From: Candidatus Omnitrophota bacterium
GTDB taxonomy: Bacteria; Verrucomicrobiota; Verrucomicrobiia; Limisphaerales; UBA1319
Direction of reading: 5' to 3'
Length of the DNA stretch: 5,965 nt
Assembly: GCA_023473405.1 (NCBI GenBank)
Contig: JAMCZD010000059.1
Location: forward strand, 1-5,965
Shown here: one piece after another, positions 1-5,856 of the stretch
Position numbering within the stretch: position 1 is the stretch's first letter
Layout of the letters: each line of letters opens with the position of its first letter
Program-made: the position numbers and the translations under genes
Notes under the pieces: model-generated
The model's database searches: none
Told to the model about the DNA's origin: nothing
What the model saw: only the letters and a program-made list of their open reading frames with translations

Positions 1-114
1 GATGCTGTAGGCTTTCCTCACTCCCGGACGTTAGCGATCTGCCGGTAATCAGGGACCGCGACGCGGCCCTGGTGAGCGCAGCGCCTTGTCCATTTCATTT
101 CCGGCTCGCTACGC

Positions 115-606
115 CTACTTCTGCTCTCGTTGTTCATGGGCTTCGGAGCAGTCGAGCGAGTCCAGTGGATTCGGCACGCCCTGACGCTCGGCAGCCCCGG
201 CGACAACCTCGAAACCTTTCGGGCAGCTTCGGGCAGTGTGAGCATCTCTGGCATAGTAGCGCAGTGTCGAGAGTGCTACTACGTCCACCAAATCCAGTTG
301 AAGCTGCGTAGATTCCGGGGCGTCGAAGATCGAAAACTCGTGGACGGTTTTCCCGGTGCTATCCACCAATGCCGCCGCCAGCCCAATGAGCCGTCCAGCA
401 GCCTCGTCGGCCAAAAAGAATAAGGTTTTAGCCGGAACCCCAGCGTGTCCAGTTGCACCCTCTGCTACGAGAGCGCGAAGTTCACGGCGCAGGTTGAAAC
501 CACGGGTGAGATACGCGGATGCTTGTTGTGTAGATAAGGCGGGTTCAGTTTGACCAACCCCTGTGGCGATTCCACCCGCCTGGGGGTCACTTCTTTTACG
601 CTTCAT
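115..606 (-). CDS. Unrecognised 163-aa protein coupled to the AlpA-like gene
   Basis: I do not recognise this protein. It begins MKRKRSD, has a polar N-terminal stretch, a helical region around residues 25-50 (QQASAYLTRGFNLRRELRAL), then an alternating strand/helix stretch around 60-125 (TLFFLADEAAG, TVHEFSIFD, LDLVDVVALSTLRYYA) and a charged tail. It has no signal peptide, membrane segment or clear catalytic motif. I chose the ATG at 606 because AAGGAGG lies about 6 bases upstream on the coding strand. The same ATG overlaps the last 11 bases of the upstream AlpA-like gene (ATGAAGCGTAA), so the two are probably translationally coupled in one operon. A longer open frame extends to 684, but its extra residues are out-of-frame sequence of the upstream gene. 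The position behind integrase and AlpA-like genes suggests an element-specific accessory or cargo protein; that role is inference only. Confidence 0.7.
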   Translation of the reverse strand: MKRKRSDPQAGGIATGVGQTEPALSTQQASAYLTRGFNLRRELRALVAEGATGHAGVPAKTLFFLADEAAGRLIGLAAALVDSTGKTVHEFSIFDAPESTQLQLDLVDVVALSTLRYYARDAHTARSCPKGFEVVAGAAERQGVPNPLDSLDCSEAHEQREQK

Positions 607-907
607 GGGTCGCCTCCTTGACCTCCACGAGGCCGCACGAATTGAGGTAGGCCATGAGCGACGCGAAGTCGATAAGCCGCACACCGCGAACCTTTCCTTT
701 GCTGCGGAGCACCACGCTGCGAACCGGGGGCTTGAACCCGTTGGCCGAGCACGGCAACACCAACTCGCACATCTTCGACCGCGACAGCCCGGTCTTCGGG
801 CAGCGAGTTCGCGGCTTGGGCAGCCGGACGAACTCCGGCTCGAATTTGTTGATAACCCCCGGTGCGGAAACCGGAGCCGTCGTCATGTAATTTGTCTTTT
901 CGTTCAT
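596..907 (-). CDS. AlpA/excisionase-like small DNA-binding protein
   Basis: This 103-aa protein probably binds DNA and may act as a directionality factor or transcriptional switch for the nearby integrase. The core is around residues 27-90: FVRLPKP, then RCPKTGLSRSKMCELV, which fits the helix-turn-helix of AlpA/MerR-like excisionases ('tGLSRstiy'), then a basic stretch (FKPPVRSVVLRSKGKVRG) that could form a wing, and a last helix (LIDFASLMAYLNS). The length is typical of such proteins. I chose the ATG at 907 because everything further upstream in frame is low-quality Cys/Ser-rich sequence; a second in-frame ATG at 886 is equally possible. Neither has a clear ribosome binding site. It lies downstream of the intact integrase on the same strand and overlaps the next gene by 11 bp. 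The family call rests on motif resemblance; the excisionase role is inferred from the context. Confidence 0.62.
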   Translation of the reverse strand: MNEKTNYMTTAPVSAPGVINKFEPEFVRLPKPRTRCPKTGLSRSKMCELVLPCSANGFKPPVRSVVLRSKGKVRGVRLIDFASLMAYLNSCGLVEVKEATHEA

Positions 908-1060
908 AGTTTTTGAACTGCCCGCTTCGGGCGCTTTAACTACGAAGGAAAGAACGAGATGGCTGCTGACGTTCAGCGATGGGTTAAGACATCGCCAAAC
1001 ACACCTGGTCAGAATTGGAAATGCGGCCCGAAAAGGTGCTGATTGTGAAGGAGATCGACC

Positions 1061-1158
1061 GTAAACAATTTCAACCGTAGCGAAGCTTGGGCATGATGAG
1101 GTAGCTCCCAGGCACGAAAGATCGCACCGGAAAAATGTAAACAATTCCCAACCGGAGC
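1061..1158. repeat. Imperfect direct repeat pair, about 22 bp each
   Basis: The two copies are 1061-1082 and 1137-1158, with starts 76 bp apart. Both begin GTAAACAATT and continue with AACCG and AGC; they differ by a one-base indel and two or three substitutions. They lie between integrase and AlpA-like gene in non-coding sequence, where arm-type integrase sites or AlpA/Xis binding sites would be plausible. The similarity is visible in the sequence; the function is a guess. Confidence 0.5.
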
Positions 1159-1167
1159 AAATCCGCA

Positions 1168-1183
1168 GGCTGGTGGGCCAGCC
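1168..1183 (-). terminator. Small hairpin directly after the integrase stop codon
   Basis: A 6-bp GC-rich stem (1168-1173 with 1178-1183) and a 4-base loop begin at the base after the integrase TAG on the coding strand. There is no T run after it, so it is a poor intrinsic terminator. It could protect the mRNA 3' end or only slow transcription into the AlpA-like gene. Confidence 0.22.
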
Positions 1184-2461
1184 CTACGGGGCGCAGATGT
1201 CGGGCATTTTGTCGAGCGCGGCTCGTTTGGTCTCGCGGTCGATGTGGGTGTAGTTGCGCGAAACCGCAGCGGACTCGTGGCCAATGATGTCCATCGCCAC
1301 GGCGTCCGAAACACCCGCGTTTTTCAGCAAGCTGGTCGCTGTATGTCTCAAGGCGTGGAACGACGGTCCCCCTACGTTCCGCTTGGCGTCGCGGCCTTTG
1401 CCCGTGCTGAGATGCGGGCGCGGCTTGGCGAGGCCCGCTGCGACCAGGATGCCGTAAAACTGGTTGCTCAGAGTGCCTCCATACTGGCTGCGCTGGCGAG
1501 CCGCGTAAGCCTCTGGAAACAGCGGAGCATCAGGATCGTCACCGGCAGGCAGATTCTCAAGGTGCGCGAGAAGCGGCTTCGCCAGCGGTAGGATTTGTCG
1601 TCGCCCGGTCTTGGCGGTAACGACTGCCAGCTCCCCATGCTGTAGGTTAATGTTCGACCAGGTGAGCGTCGCAACATCACTCAGTCTGAGGCCCGTGTAT
1701 AGGCCCGTGAGGATCATTCCGCGCCACTCATCATTGGCGACGGCAAGGATGCGTTTTAGCTCCTCCAGCGTAAACGGACGCCGTTCTGAAACGTCCAGGT
1801 TTTTCAGCAAGGAGACATTTTCAGCAACGTTCGTGTCCACGAGACCTTCGCGCCGGGCTTGAGCCAGCGCGGACCTGACGACCTTCAAGGACACGTTGGT
1901 TGAACTGCCCGACAGCTTCTTGACCAGTTTCTCCCGGAAGCTGGATATGTCCTGTGTGGATAGCTGGAGGATGTCCATCTTGCGGCGAGCGCCCAGATGC
2001 TCCATCAAGTCCTCTACCACCGCCGCATATCGCACATGCGTTTTCTCCCCAGCCTCCAGCTTTTTGCGGTCGAGCCAGGCTTGAAAGTAGTCCTCGATAC
2101 ACGAGTTGGCCAACTTGTCGCGGTTGGCCATCGAGTAGATGTCGGCAATGACCGACCGGGCACGGGTTTGGCTGAATCGTTGCGACCTGGCCTCCCGGCT
2201 CGCGTCCTCGTAGTGATCGGCGATCTTCTGCGCCAGCCGTTTGGCCTCTCGCGGATTCAGCCCGCCAGCGGCCTCACCACTTTTGCCGAAGGTGATCTCG
2301 ACCCCCAATGTCTTGGCCAGGGCTTTGCGGATCGGTTCCAGGTCTGCCTGGGCCACGCCGCCAATCGGTATGCCTGTGCTCCGCTGGGTCCGCGTGCCGT
2401 TCGGCAGTGTGAAACACGCGATCCAGATCGACGAATTGGGTGATTGTCGCAGTGATGCCAT
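1184..2461 (-). CDS. Tyrosine recombinase (site-specific integrase), intact
   Basis: This 425-aa protein should cut and rejoin DNA strands at att sites through a 3'-phosphotyrosine link, integrating and excising the element. Residues 1-60 look like an arm-binding N-terminus (MASLRQSPNSSIWIACFTLP). Residues about 118-215 look like a SAM-like core-binding domain (YFQAWLDRKK, then ALAQARREGLV). The catalytic domain spans about 228-415. All six catalytic positions are present: R259 (TGLRLSD), K284 (TAKTGRR), H369 and R372 (HALRHTA), H395 (IIGHES) and Y404 (SRNYTHI). I chose the ATG at 2461 and not the frame's upstream opening at 2500, because MASL matches the usual start of this type and the promoter runs through the region upstream of it. 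There is no ribosome binding site, as expected for a nearly leaderless message. The start lies about 100 bp from a tRNA 3' end, which is the usual arrangement for an element integrated in a tRNA gene. Confidence 0.95.
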   Translation of the reverse strand: MASLRQSPNSSIWIACFTLPNGTRTQRSTGIPIGGVAQADLEPIRKALAKTLGVEITFGKSGEAAGGLNPREAKRLAQKIADHYEDASREARSQRFSQTRARSVIADIYSMANRDKLANSCIEDYFQAWLDRKKLEAGEKTHVRYAAVVEDLMEHLGARRKMDILQLSTQDISSFREKLVKKLSGSSTNVSLKVVRSALAQARREGLVDTNVAENVSLLKNLDVSERRPFTLEELKRILAVANDEWRGMILTGLYTGLRLSDVATLTWSNINLQHGELAVVTAKTGRRQILPLAKPLLAHLENLPAGDDPDAPLFPEAYAARQRSQYGGTLSNQFYGILVAAGLAKPRPHLSTGKGRDAKRNVGGPSFHALRHTATSLLKNAGVSDAVAMDIIGHESAAVSRNYTHIDRETKRAALDKMPDICAP

Positions 2462-2475
2462 TGTTATTACAACAA
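2461..2475. promoter_or_regulatory. Palindrome over the -10 box and start codon, possible operator
   Basis: TTGTT (2461-2465) and AACAA (2471-2475) form a perfect 5-bp inverted repeat around ATTAC. It covers most of the -10 box, the expected transcription start and the first base of the integrase ATG. A bound repressor, or the integrase itself, would block transcription here. The arms are short and AT-rich, so chance is possible. Confidence 0.3.
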
Positions 2476-2500
2476 TACTTACAACGTCCCCCGATGTCAA
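2472..2500 (-). promoter_or_regulatory. Sigma70-like promoter of the intact integrase
   Basis: On the minus strand a perfect -35 box TTGACA (plus positions 2495-2500) is separated by exactly 17 bases from TATTGT (2472-2477), which matches TATAAT at 4 of 6 positions. A start site about 7 bases downstream would fall near 2465, giving a leader of only a few bases before the ATG at 2461. That agrees with the absence of a ribosome binding site. Confidence 0.6.
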
Positions 2501-2563
2501 ATGAAGTCCTTAGATGCCGTATTTACAGTAGTTGTGCGGGATTTACAGGGGTGGATTCTTTTC

Positions 2564-2591
2564 GAGGGTTCGAATCCCTTCGCTCGCTCCA
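2564..2591 (+). mobile_element. tRNA 3' end (T arm, acceptor strand, CCA): attachment site remnant
   Basis: GAGGG-TTCGAAT-CCCTT (2564-2580) is a standard T arm with a 7-base loop and one G-T pair. It is followed by a 7-base acceptor strand CGCTCGC, discriminator T and an encoded CCA (2589-2591). The matching 5' acceptor strand GCGAGCG, D arm and anticodon arm are absent upstream, where the integrase promoter lies. This is therefore only the 3' part of a tRNA, as left at one end of an element that integrated into a tRNA gene. A T discriminator and a GCG start would fit tRNA-Gly best, but identity cannot be read without the anticodon. The core att site should lie in or just before these bases; the intact tRNA should lie beyond the left edge of the window at the other end of the element. 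Confidence 0.72.
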
Positions 2592-2623
2592 ATCTCCCAG
2601 CCTCATAATCAACAACTTGCAGC

Positions 2624-2649
2624 AGCGCCAACGGCGCTTCGGGGTTTTT
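2624..2649 (+). terminator. Probable rho-independent terminator of the interrupted tRNA
   Basis: AGCGCC-AAC-GGCGCT (2624-2638) is a perfect 6-bp stem with a 3-base loop, followed by TCGGGG and five T residues to 2649. It lies 33 bases after the tRNA CCA end, where a native tRNA terminator would be. The gap between stem and T run weakens the call. Confidence 0.4.
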
Positions 2650-2670
2650 CCTGAAAGATTCCTGAAAGAT
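2649..2670. repeat. Tandem duplication of an 11-bp unit
   Basis: TCCTGAAAGAT occurs twice head to tail (2649-2659 and 2660-2670) without a gap or mismatch. It lies in non-coding sequence between the tRNA terminator and the next recombinase start. It is most simply a slippage duplication. Confidence 0.7.
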
Positions 2671-2712
2671 CTCCCCCTCATTCCTGGCCAAACCTGAGCT
2701 GAAGATTGGGCC

Positions 2713-4170
2713 ATGAAGCGGGGGCGATTTCCGCAGCGCATCAAGCGCGGCTCGTGCGTCGTCACGATTTATCGGACGCCGAACAAGGGCTACGTGTCGT
2801 TCACCGTGGCCCACTACGACGCCAAGGGATAGTTCTGCCGCCAGACCTTCGCGGATTTTGAAACGGCACGGGACACCGCTGAAAAAATCGCCGACAGCTT
2901 CGCTGGAGGCACCTCAGACACGCACGTCCTGACCGGCCAGGAGTTGATGATCTACCGGCGTGCGACAGACGCACTGAAAAAGGCTGATGTGCCGTTGGAC
3001 GTGGCTGCGATCCAATTTGCCCGGTCGATTACGAACAGCAAAACATCCGGTGCCAATAGCGCAGGCGCGTTTTTGCCCACGGTCCCTTCGGCTCCTACCA
3101 TCAAAGCCGTGTCGGTCGCCAAGGTCATGAATGAACTGCTGGCCAGTAAGAGAGCCAAAGGCAGGTCCGAGCTGTATTTGACCGATCTTCGGATTCGCCT
3201 CACGCGCTTCGCCAAAGCCTGCAAGAAGCGCCCGCTATGCGAGATCACTTCGGAAGACATCGACACATTTCTTGAGTCGCTTGGCATCGCCGCCCGGTCC
3301 CAGAACAATTTCAGGTCCACAATCGGCACGCTGATTCGTTTCGGAAAGGCCAAGGGTTACGTCGCCAGGGATCATCCCGGCGTGAGCCATGTGGATAAAG
3401 CGTCGCACACGGCACTGGAGGTTCAGGTGTTCACGCCAGAGCAAATGGAGAAGCTGTTGGGGGGTGCCAAGAATGAGTTGGTGCCTGCGATTGCGCTCGG
3501 CGGCTTCGCTGGCATCCGCTCCGAGGAACTGAAACGACTGACATGGGAGGACATTCATCTCAAGGAGGGCCATATTGAGATCAAGAGCGCGAAATCCAAA
3601 ACCAGGGTTCGTAGGCTAATCCCGATCCAAGAAAACCTGACAGCCTGGTTGCATCCGTATGCCAAGAAAACCGGAGTGGTAGTTCCGTTCGCCAATCTGG
3701 CGCTTCAATTTGGCAAACTCAGCAGGCGGGCCGGGGTGAAGTGGAAGAAGAACGGGCTGCGCCACAGCTTCATTTCCTACCGCACAGCTTTGACCACCAA
3801 TATCCCGATGGTGAGCCTGGAGGCGGGAAACTCGCCTGCCGTCATATCGCGGAATTACTTAAAGTGCGTTTCTTCGGGAGAGGCTCTCAGGTGGTTCAGT
3901 ATCCTCCCGAAGGAGCCGGAGCAGACTCCGGCTGCCTCAAATGGGTGCTCCGAAACACGGTCCATCGAGCAGTGGGCTAACGCTGGCTGGCAACAGATGC
4001 AAAAGGAATCACATTCGCCGGAAGGACGACCGGAACAAGCTCAACGATCCCTTGTTGGCCCCTCTCAACCACCTGGCGTATTGGTTCCAGCGGGTGGTGC
4101 TGATCCGGCTCCAAGCCAAACCATGCAAGACCCGACTCAGGATCGACATTTTTCAAATAACACCGCTTGA
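2713..4170 (+). pseudogene. Diverged tyrosine recombinase with an in-frame TAG at codon 40
   Basis: From the ATG at 2713 the frame reads MKRGRFPQRIKRGSC..., meets TAG at 2830-2832 (codon 40), and continues in the same frame to the stop at 4168-4170. The N-terminal strands (CVVTIYRTPNKGYVSFTVAHYD), a core-binding domain (about residues 132-225) and a catalytic domain (about 238-395) are all recognisable. Counting the TAG codon, catalytic Arg is R269 (AGIRSEEL), the lysines are K294/K296 (KSAKSKT), box II is NGLRHSF with R350, and the nucleophile is Y382 (SRNYLK). Two canonical histidines are Asn instead: N347 (HxxR) and N373 (EAGNSP for LGHSS). The partner gene shares both, so this is a subfamily trait. 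A 408-aa protein could start at TTG 2944 or ATG 2947 behind AGGAG and keep both main domains without the N-terminal strands. Beyond WFSILP the tail from about 3977 reads antisense through the opposing gene and is probably not original. Single nonsense mutation is the simplest reading; amber readthrough is not excluded. Confidence 0.82.
3914..3933. repeat. 8-bp perfect inverted repeat near the recombinase tail
   Basis: AGCCGGAG (3914-3921) and CTCCGGCT (3926-3933) are separated by CAGA. It lies just after the end of the conserved catalytic domain of the plus-strand recombinase and a few tens of bases before the region overlapping the opposing gene. There is no T run, so it is not a convincing terminator. 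It may mark the fusion junction or be chance in GC-rich coding sequence. Confidence 0.45.
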
Positions 4171-5299
4171 TCTGCGACGGAGAGTTACCGGCTTCATCAG
4201 CCACTCGGCCCAGGTCACGGACAAACGCCTGCAAATGGCTAATCACCGAACAGCGCCAACCGTTCCTGATCCACAGGACACCTGCCCTCTGAGCCAGCCG
4301 TGGCCCCACCTTGTAGAAATTCTTGAAGGGGTAAAGCCGCCCAGCCGGTTTGCTGTGGGGTTCGAGCCTGGCTACCAGTTCGGGAACCAGGCTGACCGAC
4401 CGCCACACTCACGGTCTATACCCATCCGCATAGACCGTGAGTGTGGCGGTCTTCCAGTTGATGTCCTCCCACGAAACCAACGCGCATTCTTTCGACCGTA
4501 TCGGGACGTAAGCCCGGAGGAGCGTTAAGGGCAGCTCAACTGGCCGAGCCTGAGCGATCAACAACTCGCGCTGTTTACGGTCAAAGACCTCGACCCTTTT
4601 CGAGGGAATCCGCGCACGACTTCCAGTTCTTGGAATACCAGGGTGATCGGCGGGCAAATAGTCGTTGTCCTTGGCCCAGTTTACCAGTCTGCCCACGGAC
4701 GACCGGTGGTTACGTCGGTCGCGCAGGCTACAGCCCGTGGTCGAAAAATAGGCGCGATACTGGTCTTTGGAGATGTCCCGGAGCGGGCACTCAACCTCAG
4801 AGGCGAACCGGTTAAGACGGCATCGCAGCGTGGCGATGTCCTCAGCGGAATTGCCCATCGCCTTCCGATCCGCCAGGAACGTATCCACCACCTGACGACA
4901 TCGGGTCGAGAACTTTGCCTGGTCGTGATGGCGTGCAAAGTAGTCCAAAGCTTCCTGGATGGTGCTGCCTTTTTCACGAGCGGCGGCATCCAGTTTCTTC
5001 ATCCGCACCAGGGCCTCGTCGATGTCCATTCCCATTCCACTGGCACACTCTCTTGCACGTTCGTATTCCCGCAAGCTGGGGCCTCGAAGCGTTATTTCTT
5101 CACCACCGCCGAACAACCTCTCAAGCTCGCGGTGCAGTTCCCGTTTCTGTGACCTGACGATGCGCGTCCAACGGCCCCCGGAGCAAAACCTGGCAGTAAA
5201 AGCGTGATAAACCCGTTTAGCTTTTCTGGAAGGGGTGTCGTAAATGGACACGTCCACGCCACCGACGCAGACTGCCTCGATTGTTCGACCGCGCTTCAT
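3977..5299 (-). pseudogene. Second diverged tyrosine recombinase, broken by an in-frame TGA inside a palindrome
   Basis: From the ATG at 5299 (MKRGRTIEAV, matching the partner's MKRGRFPQRI) the frame runs 296 codons to TGA at 4409-4411. It continues without any frame change for 143 more codons to the stop at 3977-3979. The N-terminal strands, core-binding domain (about residues 125-220: EALDYFARHH, TFLADRKAMG, LVNWAKDNDYLPADHPG) and catalytic domain are recognisable. Visible active-site positions are R268 (VPIRSKEC), the box II Arg in NGWRCSV, EAGNSP, and Tyr in KRCYLKN (codon 4157-4159). The His after the box II Arg is Cys, and the usual beta-hairpin lysines are missing at the site of the TGA. 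The tail ends PANVIPFASVASQR, which fits a natural end for this type. An open frame extends upstream to 5332, but the shared MKRGR start favours 5299; no ribosome binding site is visible there. The protein is probably inactive even with readthrough. Confidence 0.85.
4398..4451. repeat. Perfect 22-bp inverted repeat with a 10-nt loop inside the recombinase gene
   Basis: The arms are 4398-4419 and 4430-4451, perfectly complementary, with loop 4420-4429. Pairing ends at C4397/T4452 outside and A4420/C4429 inside. On the coding strand the 5' arm encodes TATLTVY (beta strand 2 of the catalytic domain) and the 3' arm encodes YRP-stop-VWRS, so the internal TGA is part of the 3' arm. The stem is strong enough to form in mRNA or single-stranded DNA. 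Confidence 0.95.
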
Positions 5300-5856
5300 C
5301 AGCCAAAAACACTGCCGGTGTTGCCCACACAATCCTGGTGCTGGTTCGTGAACGCGAACTCCTAAACGGCCTTTTTGCCCAGCGGCGCAGGAAACAGTGG
5401 GACTTCACCCAGGTTGACCATCTCGCGGCCATGCTAAAGCTCAGTTGGCTGGCGCTCCAGCGCGGAGACCAGTCCGGCGCTCCGGCCAGTTTCATGTGCG
5501 GCCCTGGCGACGCGGGGAAAACGCTTTTCATAGATGATGTAGTGGTGCCGCTTTTTGGAGGGCGTCGTGGCAGCGCATACAACTACATCACCGGATTGAC
5601 CTCGTTTAACGACGAGTTGATTTCAAGCGAAGTTTGGGTGGTGGACGACGGGCCTCCCGTGGGCGACTACACCGTCCGTAGGCGATTGGCTTCTCTGCTC
5701 AAACAGGCCGTGGCCTCCCGCAACGTCGCCTGCCATGCCAAGGGCAAAGCGCAGCTCACGGTGCCGCTCTACCGGCGTTTGTTCGTCGCGCTGAATCCTG
5801 AGGAAATTGAGAATCTACCTCCATTAGATGACTCGATGGGCGTTAGCGCTCACTGA
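5281..5856 (+). pseudogene. Fragment of a P4-like primase / SF3 helicase, truncated at both ends
   Basis: The fragment resembles the helicase half of phage/plasmid primases (DUF5906/D5-like), which unwind DNA at element origins using ATP. Counting from TTG 5281, Walker A is at 74-81 (GPGDAGKT), a Walker B-like hydrophobic strand with acidic pair is at 118-123 (VWVVDD), and LYRRLFVALNPEE at 163-175 fits the SF3 sensor Asn (N172) and arginine-finger region. It ends shortly after LPPLDDSM, where family members normally continue. The primase domain is missing from the N-terminal side. The frame is open from 5221, but that stretch is antisense to the start of the minus-strand recombinase, so the TTG is not a real start and the homologous part probably begins near 5300. 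Both ends look like recombination or insertion junctions. The helicase class is well supported by motifs; the exact family is inferred from recalled resemblance. Confidence 0.65.

Larger units (their letters stand above)
908..1183. other. 276-bp intergenic gap between integrase and AlpA-like gene
   Basis: I see no supported gene here. The gap holds an imperfect direct repeat (1061-1082 and 1137-1158), a 5-bp GC hairpin with a CTT loop (920-932) just ahead of the AlpA-like start, and a 6-bp hairpin directly after the integrase stop. A promoter for the AlpA-like gene should be here, but I found no convincing -35/-10 pair. A short plus-strand frame at 959-1042 (27 codons) follows AAGGA but has no other support. 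Confidence 0.5.

Noticed and set aside
18..98. 26-aa minus-strand frame MKWTRRCAHQG... after the 163-aa gene
   Set aside because: It starts 16 bases after the preceding stop, but there is no clear ribosome binding site, no recognisable motif, and it is too short to support.
1021..1080. Short plus-strand frame ending MRPEKVLIVKEIDRKQFQP
   Set aside because: It looks protein-like, but an upstream in-frame TAA leaves under 35 codons and there is no ribosome binding site or homologue I recognise.
1009..1314. 101-aa minus-strand frame between integrase and AlpA-like gene
   Set aside because: It overlaps the integrase C-terminus in another frame; its Thr/Pro/Arg-rich sequence looks like a shadow of GC-rich coding sequence.
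2501..2591. A complete tRNA ending at 2591
   Set aside because: No matching 5' acceptor strand, D arm or anticodon arm exists in the preceding 90 bases.
2497..2814. Minus-strand frames of 80-105 aa across the tRNA end (ERAKGFEPSK...)
   Set aside because: These are the well-known false frames produced by reading antisense through a tRNA T arm.
4398..4451. TGA plus hairpin as a selenocysteine insertion signal
   Set aside because: The TGA lies inside the 3' arm of the stem instead of before it, and bacterial SECIS elements follow the codon. The paralogue has Arg, not Cys, at that place.
4643..5152. 169-aa plus-strand frame
   Set aside because: It is antisense to the minus-strand recombinase, whose domains are clearly recognisable.
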